A DNA stretch of 64,000 nucleotides. Source: Sphaerisporangium rufum. Its GTDB lineage: Bacteria > Actinomycetota > Actinomycetes > Streptosporangiales > Streptosporangiaceae. The DNA lies in contig NZ_BOOU01000081.1 in assembly GCF_016863395.1 (NCBI RefSeq), positions 20,610 to 84,609 of the forward strand. Direction: 5' to 3'. Under the pieces are notes generated by a model. That model was not told the origin of the DNA. It was given only the letters and a program-made list of their open reading frames with translations, and made no database searches. Position numbers and translations under genes: made by a program. Positions within the stretch are counted from its first letter, which is position 1. Each line of letters opens with the position of its first letter. Shown in pieces: positions 28,644 through 37,954 of the stretch.

Positions 28644-29561
28644 CTACCGCTCGACCTTCACGTCCTTGATGATGACCGGCAGCTTGGGGGCGTTGGAGCC
28701 TTCGCCGCGCACGTCGGCGAACTGGTCGTTCTTGTAGACGATCACGCCGCCCTTGACGATCTTGTCGACGACGTCCATGCCCTTCTTCACCACGCCGACC
28801 GTGGTGAAGGCCGCGCCCGAGCTGGCGAGCTGGGTGTTGTCGTCGGCGTAGGAGATCCAGAACTGGCTGCCGTTGGAGTTGGCGTCCTCGGAGTTGGCGG
28901 CCATGGCCACCGTGCCGCGGCCCAGCCCGGTGCCGTTGAGATTCTCGTCGTTGAACAGGTAGCCGGGGCCGCCGGCCCCGTCGTTCGCCGTCTTGCCGTC
29001 CCCCTTGGCGAACGGGTCGCCGCACTGCAGCATGGCCAGGCCGGTGAGCTCCACGGTCGCCAGGCGGTGGCAGCGGGTATTGTCGAAGAAGTTCTTCTTC
29101 GCCAGGAACTCGAACGAGTTCACCGTGCACGGCGCCTGGGCGGTGGCCAGCTCGATGACGATCGCCCCCTGGTTGGTGGTGATCGTCATGGTCTTCGCCT
29201 TCATATCCGGCTTGGCGGGCGGCGTGCCCACCTTCTTGGCCGGGGACCCGCTGTCGTCCTTGCGGTAGGTGCACGTCACCGCGCTGGACTGGCCCGGGGC
29301 GGTCGGCACCGCGACCGCGGCGGAGGGCGGCGCGGAGCCGCCGGGCGAGGCGGAGGCCGATGCCGAGGCGGCCGGGTTCTTGGCGCCGTCGCCGCCGCCC
29401 ATGAGGGTCGAGGCCGCGACGATGCCGCCGACCACCACCACGGCGCCCACCGTGCCCCCGATGATGATGTTCCGCTTCGGCGCGCCGGACCGCTTGTCGC
29501 GCGCTTCCTGCCGCTCGCGGTGCTCCCGTGCCAGTTGGGTCTGGCGATCCACGTCGGTCAC
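28644..29561 (-). CDS. Membrane-anchored cyclophilin-type peptidyl-prolyl isomerase, second copy
   Basis: This 305-residue paralogue of the protein at 25559-26422 shares the same plan: QLAREHRERQEARDK basic start, one membrane helix (IIIGGTVGAVVVVGGIVAAS), an Ala/Ser/Pro linker, and the cyclophilin domain (TITTNQGAIVIELATAQAPC, CHRL, GTVAMAANSEDANSNGSQFW). The catalytic FFI/FxF pattern is altered to FWI, and KGGVIVYKND near the end is specific to this copy. The start is GTG 29561 with GGAAGG upstream. It may duplicate or divide the role of the first copy. Confidence 0.92.
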   Translation of the reverse strand: MTDVDRQTQLAREHRERQEARDKRSGAPKRNIIIGGTVGAVVVVGGIVAASTLMGGGDGAKNPAASASASASPGGSAPPSAAVAVPTAPGQSSAVTCTYRKDDSGSPAKKVGTPPAKPDMKAKTMTITTNQGAIVIELATAQAPCTVNSFEFLAKKNFFDNTRCHRLATVELTGLAMLQCGDPFAKGDGKTANDGAGGPGYLFNDENLNGTGLGRGTVAMAANSEDANSNGSQFWISYADDNTQLASSGAAFTTVGVVKKGMDVVDKIVKGGVIVYKNDQFADVRGEGSNAPKLPVIIKDVKVER

Positions 29562-29863
29562 GGTTTGCCTTCCATTTGCCGTTAGATGACTTCAGGTGCT
29601 CGGGAATCGTACCGGCCCTGCCGTGCCGGCCGGATAAAACGCACAGTTCGGAAGGCTAGCCAGATCTTCCGGCCGTAGCGAACCAACCCTGTTGCGGAGC
29701 GGAATGTTGCGATGCGGAAATTCTTATGACGTTCTGACACCGGACCCGGCATGATGCTCGAACACCTTGGGGCCGCCCGCCGTACCATCCCCCGGGAACC
29801 TCGCCGCCCCCCGCGCGGTACGAGGGACGACGGACCACGGACCACTGCACCAGGAGCGCCCAG
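29562..29863. other. 302-base divergent intergenic region
   Basis: This region separates the minus-strand cyclophilin gene from the plus-strand DUF2231 gene, so it should contain promoters for both. It is noticeably richer in A and T than its surroundings between 29630 and 29760. I see no unambiguous -35/-10 pair, hairpin or RNA gene. Confidence 0.35.
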
Positions 29864-30325
29864 ATGTTCGAAGAGATTCTCGGCCTGCCCGCCCACCCCC
29901 TGATCATCCACACCGCGGTGATGCTGGTGCCGATGCTGGTGCTGGCCTCGGTGGCGTTCGGCGCGGTGCCCAGGCTGCGGCCCTTCGTGGAGTGGCTGGT
30001 GGTGGTGCTGGCGATCGCCGCGCCGGCCGCCGCCTTCGCCGCCAGGGAGAGCGGCGAGGCGCTCGAGGAGCGGCTGTACTCCGGTGGCCTGCCCGACAAC
30101 GCCCTGGGCCGCGCCGTCACCCTGCACGAGAGCTACGCGACCCCGACGATGTTCAGCGCCATCGGGCTCGGGGTGGCGTCCCTGCTGCTGGTCTACTCCG
30201 CCCGGCGGCTCGGCCGGATCACCACGGTGACGCTCACCGTCCTGGTCGTCGTGCTCGCCGCCGTCGCCGGTTACTACATCTTCCGCGCCGGCCACACCGG
30301 CGCCGAGGCCGTCTGGTCCCACTGA
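29864..30325 (+). CDS. DUF2231-family membrane protein
   Basis: This 153-residue protein begins FEEILGLPAHPLIIHTAVML, the typical HPxxxH-bearing first helix of DUF2231 proteins, and has four predicted membrane helices (the others near VEWLVVVLAIAAPAAAF, PTMFSAIGLGVASLLLV and TLTVLVVVLAAVAGYYI). The paired histidines in the first helix suggest haem or metal binding, but the function is unknown. The ATG at 29864 follows CAGGAG. Its stop lies within a 10-bp tandem repeat array. Confidence 0.85.
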   Translation: MFEEILGLPAHPLIIHTAVMLVPMLVLASVAFGAVPRLRPFVEWLVVVLAIAAPAAAFAARESGEALEERLYSGGLPDNALGRAVTLHESYATPTMFSAIGLGVASLLLVYSARRLGRITTVTLTVLVVVLAAVAGYYIFRAGHTGAEAVWSH

Positions 30326-30380
30326 CCGGCACCGACCGGCACCGACCGGCACCGACCGGCACCGACCGGCACCGACCGGC
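30321..30380. repeat. 10-bp tandem repeat, six units
   Basis: ACCGACCGGC is repeated five times exactly at 30331-30380, preceded by a one-base variant (ACTGACCGGC) at 30321-30330 that contains the stop codon of the DUF2231 gene. Slipped-strand expansion explains the array. No coding role is apparent beyond the stop codon. Confidence 0.95.
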
Positions 30381-30473
30381 GGCACGGAGGCGCTGAGGCG
30401 CTGAGCGGCGCCCGGCCCGCACCGGCCGCGCGGGCCGCGGGAACCTTTTCCGGCCGCCGGCGGTACCACGGGC

Positions 30474-31019
30474 ATGAGACGAACCACGGCCCTCCTGGCG
30501 TGCCTGGCGGCGGCCGCCTGCACCGCCCCGGCCGCCACCACCACAGCCGGTCGCACCGCCCCGGCCTCGCCGGTCCCGGCCGCCGCCACCCCGGCGGCCA
30601 CCGCCGCGACGCCCGCCACCTCCGGACGGGCGATCAAGGGCGGCTGCGGCACCGGGACCATCCGCACCGGTGCGGCGCCCTCCTGGGCCACCGAGGGCGC
30701 GCCGCCCGATACGCCGTACGTCGTCGGTACCGCCGGCGAGGTGCTCGGCTACCTGTTCGTCCGGCCGCTGCGCGCCGGAAAGCCCACCTCGCCGTCCAAC
30801 AAGATCCTCTGGTACGTGCGGCAGGCCGGCGAGGAGATGCGCCTCACCATCCACCCGCGCGGCGCCGACCGGCCGGTCGTCCGCGCCACCTTCCCGGCCG
30901 CCATCGGCCCGGGCGAGATCTATCCGAGCACGGTGGACGTGCCCGGCCCCGGCTGCTGGACCGTCGAGTTCGCCTGGGGCTCCCGCCGCGACTCCGTGGA
31001 CCTGCGGTACCGGCGGTAG
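30474..31019 (+). CDS. Putative secreted lipoprotein of unknown function
   Basis: This 181-residue protein has a lipoprotein signal with lipobox LAAAAC (lipidated Cys16). A Thr/Ala/Pro-rich linker of about 35 residues is followed by a compact beta-rich domain ([52 protein letters not shown]). Two cysteines in the domain (in GGCGTG and GPGCWT) could form a disulfide. I do not recognise the family. The ATG at 30474 is the only start before the signal. It is followed after ten bases by rarA. Confidence 0.75.
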   Translation: MRRTTALLACLAAAACTAPAATTTAGRTAPASPVPAAATPAATAATPATSGRAIKGGCGTGTIRTGAAPSWATEGAPPDTPYVVGTAGEVLGYLFVRPLRAGKPTSPSNKILWYVRQAGEEMRLTIHPRGADRPVVRATFPAAIGPGEIYPSTVDVPGPGCWTVEFAWGSRRDSVDLRYRR

Positions 31020-31029
31020 TGTCGGCGGT

Positions 31030-32346
31030 GTGGAGAGTTTGTTCGATTCGGCCGCGCGCGAGGCGCACCGGGGTCAGGAGCCGCTCGCGGTCCGCATGCG
31101 CCCGCGCACCCTGGACGAGGTGATCGGCCAGCGCCACCTGCTGGGCCCCGGCACCCCGCTGCGCCGGCTGGTCGAGAGCGAGGCCCCCATGTCGCTGTTC
31201 CTGTGGGGGCCGCCGGGCACCGGCAAGACCACGCTGGCCTACGTCGTCGCCGGGGTCACCGAGCGCCGGTTCGTCGAGGTGTCCGCGGTCGCGGCCGGGG
31301 TCAAGGAGGTGCGCGCGGCCATCGACCAGGCCCGCCGCGAGCTCGGCATGAGCGGCCGGCAGACCGTGTTGTTCGTGGACGAGGTGCACCGCTTCAACAA
31401 GGCCCAGCAGGACGCCCTGCTGCCCGCGGTGGAGAACCGCTGGGTGACCTTCATCGGCGCCACCACCGAGAACCCGTTCTTCTCGGTGAACTCGCCGTTG
31501 CTGTCGCGATCCCTGCTGCTCACCCTGGAGCCGCTCACCGACGACGACGTCCGGGCCGTGCTGGAGCGCGCCGTGCGCGATCCCCGCGGGCTCGGCGGCC
31601 GCGCCGGGCTGGCCCCTGACGCGCTCGGCCACCTGGTCCGGCTGGCCGGCGGCGACGCCCGCCGCTCGCTGACCTACCTGGAGGCGGCGGCGCTCACCGC
31701 CGCCGGTGGCGAGATCACCGTCGAGGCGGTGGAGAAGGCCGTCGACAAGGCCGCGGTGCGCTACGACCGGCAGGGCGACCAGCACTACGACGTGGTCAGC
31801 GCGTTCATCAAGAGCATGCGCGGCTCGGACGCCGACGCCGCGCTGCACTACCTGGCCCGCATGATCGAGGCGGGCGAGGACCCGCGGTTCATCGCCCGCC
31901 GCGTCGTGATCTTCGCGTCCGAGGACGTCGGCATGGCCGACCCGTCCTGCCTGCAGGTGGCGGTGGCCGCCGCCCAGGCGGTGCAGATGATCGGCCTGCC
32001 CGAGGGGCGGCTCAACCTGGCCCAGGCCGTCATCCACTGCGCGCTCGCCCCGAAGTCCAACGCGGTGATCAAGGCCATCGGCGCGGCCGCCGACGACGTG
32101 CGCCGCGGCCTGATCGGCCAGGTGCCCGGTCACCTGCGCGACGCCCACTACCCGGGCGCGGCCAAGCTCGGCCACGGGCAGGGGTACAAATACCCGCACG
32201 ACTTCGAGCACGGCCTGGTCCGCCAGGACTACGCGCCCGCCGAGGTGCGCGGCCGCCGCTACTACGAGCCCACCCGGCACGGCGCCGAGGCGCCGGTGGC
32301 CGACCGGTGGGCCAAGATCAGGGACTTCCTGCGCGGGGGCGGCTGA
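31030..32346 (+). CDS. rarA: Replication-associated recombination protein A (RarA/MgsA) ATPase
   Basis: This 438-residue AAA+ clamp-loader-like ATPase acts at stalled replication forks. Walker A is [15 protein letters not shown] (near residue 58), Walker B is [16 protein letters not shown], sensor 1 is [11 protein letters not shown], and the C-terminal tetramerisation domain includes [20 protein letters not shown] and YPHDFEHG. The GTG at 31030 fits the family start ([20 protein letters not shown]). TAGTGT at 31017-31022 could be a -10 giving a leaderless message. Confidence 0.95.
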   Translation: MESLFDSAAREAHRGQEPLAVRMRPRTLDEVIGQRHLLGPGTPLRRLVESEAPMSLFLWGPPGTGKTTLAYVVAGVTERRFVEVSAVAAGVKEVRAAIDQARRELGMSGRQTVLFVDEVHRFNKAQQDALLPAVENRWVTFIGATTENPFFSVNSPLLSRSLLLTLEPLTDDDVRAVLERAVRDPRGLGGRAGLAPDALGHLVRLAGGDARRSLTYLEAAALTAAGGEITVEAVEKAVDKAAVRYDRQGDQHYDVVSAFIKSMRGSDADAALHYLARMIEAGEDPRFIARRVVIFASEDVGMADPSCLQVAVAAAQAVQMIGLPEGRLNLAQAVIHCALAPKSNAVIKAIGAAADDVRRGLIGQVPGHLRDAHYPGAAKLGHGQGYKYPHDFEHGLVRQDYAPAEVRGRRYYEPTRHGAEAPVADRWAKIRDFLRGGG

Positions 32347-32475
32347 GAGCCGGCCCGGCCGCCGGGTTGGCGCGCTGCGCGCGGCCGGGGCGCCCGGGCG
32401 CGATAGGGTTCCCCCATCCCGAAGCCCCGGCCGGGGCCGCCCGTTCGCAAGGTCACCTACGAGGGGACGCACGAC

Positions 32476-32868
32476 ATGCTCACCGCCGGAGAGGTCGCCG
32501 GCCTCATCGTCGCCATGTTCTGGGCGATACTCGTCTGCTTTCTGATCGTCGTGCTCGTGCGGCTGTCCCGGCTGCTGACCCAGACCACCAAGGCGGTGGC
32601 CGAGCTGAGCGAGCGCGTCGTGCCGTTGCTGGACGACGTCAGCCTCACCGTCGCCGAGACCAACCGGCAGCTCGTCACCGTCGAGGCCATCGCCGGCAAC
32701 ATGCGGGAGGTCAGCGGGCATATGGTGAAGGTCAGCGGGGTGGCCTCCACCCTGTTCGCCCGCCCGCTGATCAAGGTGGCCGCGCTGGCGCACGGCGTGC
32801 GCGCCGCGGCCGCCCGGCGGCGCCCGCCGACCCGGGCCGCCGTGACGTCCGGCAGGCGGCGCCCGTGA
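32476..32868 (+). CDS. DUF948 membrane protein
   Basis: This 130-residue protein has one N-terminal membrane helix (VAGLIVAMFWAILVCFLIVV) followed by a coiled-coil-like region (TQTTKAVAELSERVVPLLDD) and a basic Ala/Arg tail, matching DUF948 (general-stress-like) proteins. The molecular role is unknown. The ATG at 32476 follows GAGGGGACG. Its stop overlaps the GTG start of the next gene, and both precede alaS in the conserved actinobacterial order. Confidence 0.87.
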   Translation: MLTAGEVAGLIVAMFWAILVCFLIVVLVRLSRLLTQTTKAVAELSERVVPLLDDVSLTVAETNRQLVTVEAIAGNMREVSGHMVKVSGVASTLFARPLIKVAALAHGVRAAAARRRPPTRAAVTSGRRRP

Positions 32869-33155
32869 TCCGCCGGTTGTTCTACCTCGGACTCGGCGCC
32901 TACCTGGGCGTCTGGACCATGCGCCGGCTGCAGGCGCTGCGCCCCGACCACGTGGCCCGCCGCACCGCCGACCGGGCGCTGGAGCTGGCGTCCGGCGCCC
33001 GGCTGTTCGCCGACGAGGTCAGGCGGCTGTCGGCGGGCCGGGAAACCGAGTTGCGGGCCAGGTTCGCGCTCGGCAGTGTTGACGGTGTTGACGGTACTCG
33101 GGGTGCTCGCGGCGTCGAGAGCATCCACCACGACGACGAAAAGGACGGCCGCTGA
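32865..33155 (+). CDS. DUF6167-like small membrane-associated protein
   Basis: This 96-residue protein begins with a short hydrophobic segment ([20 protein letters not shown]) followed by an amphipathic helical region, the pattern of the small DUF6167 proteins encoded between DUF948 and alaS in actinomycetes; the family name is from memory. GTG 32865 overlaps the DUF948 stop (GTGA). A short direct repeat GTGTTGACG occurs inside the gene near 33077. The function is unknown. Confidence 0.7.
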   Translation: MIRRLFYLGLGAYLGVWTMRRLQALRPDHVARRTADRALELASGARLFADEVRRLSAGRETELRARFALGSVDGVDGTRGARGVESIHHDDEKDGR

Positions 33156-33156
33156 G

Positions 33157-35829
33157 ATGGAGTCGGCAGAGATCGCCCGCCGCTTCCTGCGCTTCTTCGA
33201 GGAGCGCGGTCACACGATCGTGCCCTCGGCCAGCCTTGTCGCCGAGGACCCGACGCTGCTGCTGGTGAACGCGGGCATGGTGCCCTTCAAGCCCTACTTC
33301 CTCGGGCAGAAGAAGCCGCCCTACCCGCGGGCGGCCAGCGTGCAGAAGGTCATGCGCACCCTCGACATCGACGAGGTGGGCAAGACCACCCGGCACGCCA
33401 GCTTCTTTCAGATGCTGGGGAACTTCTCCTTCGGCGACTACTTCAAGGAGCAGGCGCTCCCGTTCGCCTGGGAGCTGCTCACCCGGCCGGAGGCCGAGGG
33501 CGGGTTCGGCTTCCCCGAGGACCGCCTGTGGGTGACCGTCCTGCACGAGGACGACGAGTCCCACGACATCTGGCACAACAAGATCGGCGTGCCCGCCGAG
33601 CGCATCCAGCGCCGCGGCCTGGCCGACAACTACTGGCACATGGGCGTCCCCGGCCCCGGCGGGCCGTGCTCGGAGATCTACTACGACCGCGGCCCGGAGT
33701 ACGGCCGCGAGGGCGGGCCGGTCGCCGATGAGAACCGCTACCTCGAGGTGTGGAACAACGTCTTCATGCAGTTCCAGCTCCGCGAGGTGCGCACCAAGGT
33801 CGACTTCGACGTCGCCGGCGAGCTGCCCGCCAAGAGCGTGGACACCGGCATGGGCCTGGAGCGGATGGCGGCGATCCTGCAGGGCGTCGACAACATCTAC
33901 GAGATCGACACCACCTACAAGATCCTCGACCGGGCGGCCGAGCTCACCCGCTCGCGTTACGGCCGCGACGGCCGGGCCGACGTCTCGCTGCGGGTGATCG
34001 CCGACCACATGCGGGCGGGCGTCATGCTGGTGGGCGACGGCGTGCTGCCCTCCAACGAGGGCCGCGGCTACGTCCTGCGCCGCATGCTGCGCCGCGCCAT
34101 CCGCAACCTGCGCCTGCTCGGCGCGGGCGAGGAGCGCTACCTGCACGAGCTCACCGCCACCACGATCGAGGCGATGGGCCGGCAGTACCCCGACCTGATC
34201 GCCGACGCGGCGCACCTGCACACCGTGATCGACGCCGAGGAGTCGTCGTTCCTCGGCACGCTGCGCACCGGAACCGCGATCTTCGACGCCGCGGTGGAGG
34301 AGACCAAGCGCAAGGGCGAGGGCACGCTGCGCGGCGCCCAGGCGTTCCAGCTGCACGACACCTACGGATTCCCGATCGACCTCACCTTGGAGATGGCCGC
34401 CGAGCAGGGGCTGCGCGTCGACGAGGACGGCTTCCGCCGGCTGATGGGCGAGCAGCGCGACCGGGCCAAGGCCGACTCGGCGGCCAAGAAGACCGGCAAC
34501 GCCGACCTGTCGGTCCTCGGCGACCTGCTCGACCGCAGCGGCCGGGTCGACTTCCTCGGCTACGACCACACCACCGCCGAGGCCACCGTCGTCGGCCTGC
34601 TGGTCGACGGCGCCTCGGTGCCGGCGGCGGGCGCGGGCACCACCGTCGAGGTCGTGCTGGACCGCACCCCCTTCTACGCCGAAGGCGGCGGCCAGCTGTC
34701 CGACCAGGGCACCGTCCGCACCGGCGGCGCGCACGTGGAGGTGGTGGACGTCCAGTCGCCGTTCGCCGGTCTCGTCGTGCACCGTGGCAAGGTCCGCGAC
34801 GGCGAGATCCGGGTCGGCGACCAGGCGCAGGCCGAGATCGACATCGAGCGCCGCCGCGCGATCTCGCGCAGCCACACCGCGACCCACCTGGTGCACCGCG
34901 GCTTCCGCAACGCCCTCGGCGAGAGCGCGGCGCAGGCCGGCTCGGAGAACTCCCCCGGCCGGTTCCGCTTCGACTTCACCGCGGCGGGCGCGGTGTCGCC
35001 CTCGGTGCTGCGCGACGTTGAGGACGAGGTCAACGCGATCCTGATCAACGACCTCAAGGTGCACGCCTTCCACACCTCCCTGGAGGAGGCGCGCTCGATG
35101 GGCGCGCTCGCCCTGTTCGGAGAGAAGTACGGCGACGAGGTGCGCATCGTCGAGGTGGGCGACTACTCCCGCGAGCTGTGCGGCGGCACGCACGTCGCGA
35201 GCTCCGGCCAGCTCGGCCTGGTCAAGGTGCTCGGCGAGTCGTCGATCGGCGCCGGCGTGCGCCGGGTCGAGGCGCTGGTCGGCATCGACGCCTTCCGGTT
35301 CCTGGCCCGCGAGAGCGTGCTGGTCGCCCAGCTCAGCGAGGCGCTCAAGACCCGCCGCGAGGAGCTGCCCGAGCGCGTCGACGGCATCGTCACCCGGCTA
35401 CGCGCCGCCGAGCGCGAGCTGGAGCGGCTGCGCTCGGCGCAGGTGCTCGCGGTGGCCGGCGAGTTGGCCGCCGCGGCCCGCGACATCGGCGGGATCTCCC
35501 TGGTCACCCACCGCGCGCCTGACGGCACTTCGCCCGATGACCTGCGTAAACTCGCTCTGGATGTGCGTGGCCGGTTCCCGGCCGACCACGCTGCGGTGGT
35601 CCTGGTCGCCGGTGTGCCCGCAGACCGGCCGGTCGTGGTCGCCGCGGTCAACGATGCGGGACGCACCCGGGGGCTTGCGGCCGGGCGACTGGTCGGCGTC
35701 GCCGCCAGAGCGCTTGGGGGTGGCGGCGGTGGCAAGGACGACGTCGCGCAAGGGGGCGGTTCCCGTCCCGAGTCGATCGGCGACGCGCTCGGCGCGGTCG
35801 AGCACGCGGTCCGGGAGGCCGCGTCCTGA
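33157..35829 (+). CDS. alaS: Alanyl-tRNA synthetase
   Basis: This 890-residue class II synthetase charges tRNA-Ala and edits mischarged Ser and Gly. The N-terminal catalytic core includes [34 protein letters not shown] (motif 2) and [16 protein letters not shown] (motif 3). The editing domain has [15 protein letters not shown] and [13 protein letters not shown] with the zinc-binding HxxxH and C/H residues intact. The C-terminal domain includes [15 protein letters not shown]. The ATG at 33157 is two bases after the preceding stop, so it is probably co-transcribed with DUF948/DUF6167. Confidence 0.97.
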   Translation: MESAEIARRFLRFFEERGHTIVPSASLVAEDPTLLLVNAGMVPFKPYFLGQKKPPYPRAASVQKVMRTLDIDEVGKTTRHASFFQMLGNFSFGDYFKEQALPFAWELLTRPEAEGGFGFPEDRLWVTVLHEDDESHDIWHNKIGVPAERIQRRGLADNYWHMGVPGPGGPCSEIYYDRGPEYGREGGPVADENRYLEVWNNVFMQFQLREVRTKVDFDVAGELPAKSVDTGMGLERMAAILQGVDNIYEIDTTYKILDRAAELTRSRYGRDGRADVSLRVIADHMRAGVMLVGDGVLPSNEGRGYVLRRMLRRAIRNLRLLGAGEERYLHELTATTIEAMGRQYPDLIADAAHLHTVIDAEESSFLGTLRTGTAIFDAAVEETKRKGEGTLRGAQAFQLHDTYGFPIDLTLEMAAEQGLRVDEDGFRRLMGEQRDRAKADSAAKKTGNADLSVLGDLLDRSGRVDFLGYDHTTAEATVVGLLVDGASVPAAGAGTTVEVVLDRTPFYAEGGGQLSDQGTVRTGGAHVEVVDVQSPFAGLVVHRGKVRDGEIRVGDQAQAEIDIERRRAISRSHTATHLVHRGFRNALGESAAQAGSENSPGRFRFDFTAAGAVSPSVLRDVEDEVNAILINDLKVHAFHTSLEEARSMGALALFGEKYGDEVRIVEVGDYSRELCGGTHVASSGQLGLVKVLGESSIGAGVRRVEALVGIDAFRFLARESVLVAQLSEALKTRREELPERVDGIVTRLRAAERELERLRSAQVLAVAGELAAAARDIGGISLVTHRAPDGTSPDDLRKLALDVRGRFPADHAAVVLVAGVPADRPVVVAAVNDAGRTRGLAAGRLVGVAARALGGGGGGKDDVAQGGGSRPESIGDALGAVEHAVREAAS

Positions 35830-35876
35830 CCGCCCGGACCCGGCCGCCGGCCACGGCTGCGAGACCGGGGAGACCG

Positions 35877-36050
35877 GTGGGCGCGGCCGGCACGGCCGGA
35901 TCGGACACCAGATCGGATACCGGTTCGGACCCTGCGGCCTGGCCCGTCGGGCCGGCGGTGGCCGCTGCGCCGGCGCCGCCGGTGACGCCCGCCGGTCCGG
36001 CCGCCGTCGCCCGGGTCACCCCGGTCGTGCCGGTCAGGGAGTCGCGGTGA
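35877..36050 (+). CDS. Possible small ORF coupled to ruvX
   Basis: A 57-codon frame starts at GTG 35877, which follows GGGGAG by six bases, and ends in a TGA that overlaps the GTG start of ruvX (GTGA at 36047-36050). The predicted peptide is rich in Ala, Pro, Val and Gly, with no recognisable domain, and most third positions are G or C. It could be a real coupled leader-type gene or a chance frame in the 217-base alaS-ruvX gap. Confidence 0.3.
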   Translation: MGAAGTAGSDTRSDTGSDPAAWPVGPAVAAAPAPPVTPAGPAAVARVTPVVPVRESR

Positions 36051-36541
36051 GGCCGGGGACGCGTCTCGGGGTCGACGTGGGCTCGGTGCGCGTCGGCGTG
36101 GCGCGCAGCGATCCCTCCGGCCTGCTGGCCACCCCGGTCGAGACGGTTCGGCGCGGCCGGGGCGACCTGGACCGTATCGCCGCCATCGCCGAGGAGGCCG
36201 GGGCGGTCGAGGTCGTCGTCGGCCTGCCCACCTCGCTGTCCGGCCGGGAAGGGTCGGCCGCCGCCACGGCCAGGGAGTTCGCCGGCCGGCTGGCCGGGCG
36301 GCTCGCGCCGATACCGGTCCGGCTGTACGACGAGCGGTTGACCACGGTGACCGCGCAGGCCGGCCTGCGCGCCAGCGGGGTGAAGGCCAAAGACCAGCGC
36401 GGCGTGGTCGACCAGGCGGCCGCCGTGGTGCTGCTGCAGGCCGCGCTGGACGCCGAGCGTGCGAGCGGAGCGCCGCCGGGCAGATCGATCGAGCCGCCGG
36501 GGCGCCCCGGCGGGGGAACGAGCGCCGGGCCCGCCAGGTGA
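36047..36541 (+). CDS. ruvX: RuvX/YqgF-family putative pre-16S rRNA nuclease
   Basis: This 164-residue RNase H-fold protein carries the family motifs [16 protein letters not shown] (catalytic Asp), [30 protein letters not shown], and late [17 protein letters not shown] acidic residues. E. coli YqgF processes the 5' end of 16S rRNA. The GTG at 36047 is preceded by AGGGAG. A Gly/Pro-rich tail of about 25 residues follows the core. The stop overlaps the GTG of the first mltG, and the order alaS-ruvX-mltG-aroE is conserved. Confidence 0.92.
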   Translation: MRPGTRLGVDVGSVRVGVARSDPSGLLATPVETVRRGRGDLDRIAAIAEEAGAVEVVVGLPTSLSGREGSAAATAREFAGRLAGRLAPIPVRLYDERLTTVTAQAGLRASGVKAKDQRGVVDQAAAVVLLQAALDAERASGAPPGRSIEPPGRPGGGTSAGPAR

Positions 36542-37797
36542 GCGGCCCGGCCGGCCGCCCGTCCGGCGACCCGGCGGATCCGGCCGACCCGGCGGGCCCT
36601 GCCACCCCGGCCGATCCGGCAGGCCTCGCGACCCCGGCCGACCCGGCAGGCCCTGCCACCTCGGTGGACCCGCCTGACCCGGCCGAATCCGGCTCCGCCG
36701 CCACCGGTGCCCTGTTCGCGTTCACCGATGACGACGGCCCGGTGGACCGTGCCCGCGGCGGGCGGCGGCGCCTGTTGCTGCTGGCCGGCGGGGCGACCGT
36801 CATGCTGGTGGCCGCCGGGCTGGTCCTCGGATACGTGGCGGCCGGGCCGCTGGTGGCGCCGGACGACTACGCCGGTGCCGGCTCCGGGACGGTGGTCGTC
36901 GAGATCACCCCCGGTGCCACCGCCGGCGATGTCGCGGGCGTGCTGGCCCGGGCCGACGTGGTCGCCAGCGCCGGGGCGTTCGTGCGGGCCGTGGAGGGCC
37001 GCGGCAAGGCGGAGAGCCTACGGCCCGGCCGTTACCGGCTGCGCCACCGGATGGCCGCCGGCTCCGCGCTGGACCTGCTGCTGTCGCCCGGTGCGCGGGT
37101 GCGCCGCCGGGTGACCGTCCCGGAGGGCCTGCGGGCCGGTGAGACGCTGGCCCGGCTGGCCCGGCTGTCCGGGCTCCCGGCGGACGGGCTCGCCCGGGCC
37201 GCCGCCGACCGGACGGCCCTGGACCTCCCGCCCTACGCGGCGGGTGCCGCCGAGGGCTTCCTGTTCCCGGCCACCTACGACATCGAGCCGGGCACCACGC
37301 CGCGCGGCCTGCTCGGTTCGATGGTGCGCAGGTTCCGCCGCGCCGCCGCCGACGTCGGGCTGGAGGCCGGCGCCGCGCGCAACCGGCTCACCCCGCGCCA
37401 GGCGGTGGTGCTGGCCAGCATCGTCCAGGCCGAGGGAGGCCGGGAGAGCGATTATCCGAAGATCGCCAGGGTGATCTACAATCGGCTGGCGGCCCGGGCC
37501 AGGCTGGAGATGGACAGCACGGTCATGTACGGCCTGGGCAGGCACGGCATCGTGGCCTCGGCCGCCGAGATCAAGCGCGACACCCCGTACAACACCTACC
37601 TGCACACCGGGTTGCCGCCAGGACCGATCGGCAACCCCGGGGAGTCCGCGCTGCGCGCGGCGATCCAACCAGCAGTGGGCGATTGGTACTGGTTTGTCAC
37701 TATCGATCCAGCACGTAGAATCACGAAATTCACCAACAAAGAGAGTGAGTTCGTGCGGTTCCGGCAAGAGCTGAACAGACATCTCGGGCGGCAGTGA
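36538..37797 (+). CDS. mltG: Endolytic murein transglycosylase MltG, first copy
   Basis: This 419-residue inner-membrane protein cleaves nascent peptidoglycan strands. A cytoplasmic N-terminus of about 80 residues contains a nine-residue repeat (PADPAGPAT), then comes one membrane helix ([20 protein letters not shown]), a LysM-like domain, and the YceG catalytic domain with [20 protein letters not shown] (catalytic Glu) and [32 protein letters not shown]. The start is GTG 36538 inside the ruvX stop. A second mltG follows directly, and this copy is the more divergent of the two in its N-terminal half. Confidence 0.92.
   Translation: MSGPAGRPSGDPADPADPAGPATPADPAGLATPADPAGPATSVDPPDPAESGSAATGALFAFTDDDGPVDRARGGRRRLLLLAGGATVMLVAAGLVLGYVAAGPLVAPDDYAGAGSGTVVVEITPGATAGDVAGVLARADVVASAGAFVRAVEGRGKAESLRPGRYRLRHRMAAGSALDLLLSPGARVRRRVTVPEGLRAGETLARLARLSGLPADGLARAAADRTALDLPPYAAGAAEGFLFPATYDIEPGTTPRGLLGSMVRRFRRAAADVGLEAGAARNRLTPRQAVVLASIVQAEGGRESDYPKIARVIYNRLAARARLEMDSTVMYGLGRHGIVASAAEIKRDTPYNTYLHTGLPPGPIGNPGESALRAAIQPAVGDWYWFVTIDPARRITKFTNKESEFVRFRQELNRHLGRQ
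36580..36660 (+). repeat. 27-bp repeat, three units, inside mltG copy 1
   Basis: Three in-frame 27-bp units at 36580-36606, 36607-36633 and 36634-36660 encode [18 protein letters not shown] and PADPAGPAT. They lie in the cytoplasmic N-terminus before the membrane helix, where length changes would not disturb the catalytic domain. Confidence 0.9.
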
Positions 37798-37954
37798 TGT
37801 CCCGGTGCACCGCGGCCGCCCGCCTTTCGCGTCCGGAGCCCCGGCGGGGCGTGACCCCCACTGCGGCCCGACCGTTTCGCGGGGAATGTCGCGGCAATTC
37901 GCGGCTTCCGCTTGACGGCGGGCCGGTCGGGCGGGGAGATTGGCGAGCGCATCT

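Noticed and set aside
30321..30380. CRISPR-like array
   Set aside because: The units are 10 bp and directly abutting with no spacers; it is a simple tandem repeat.
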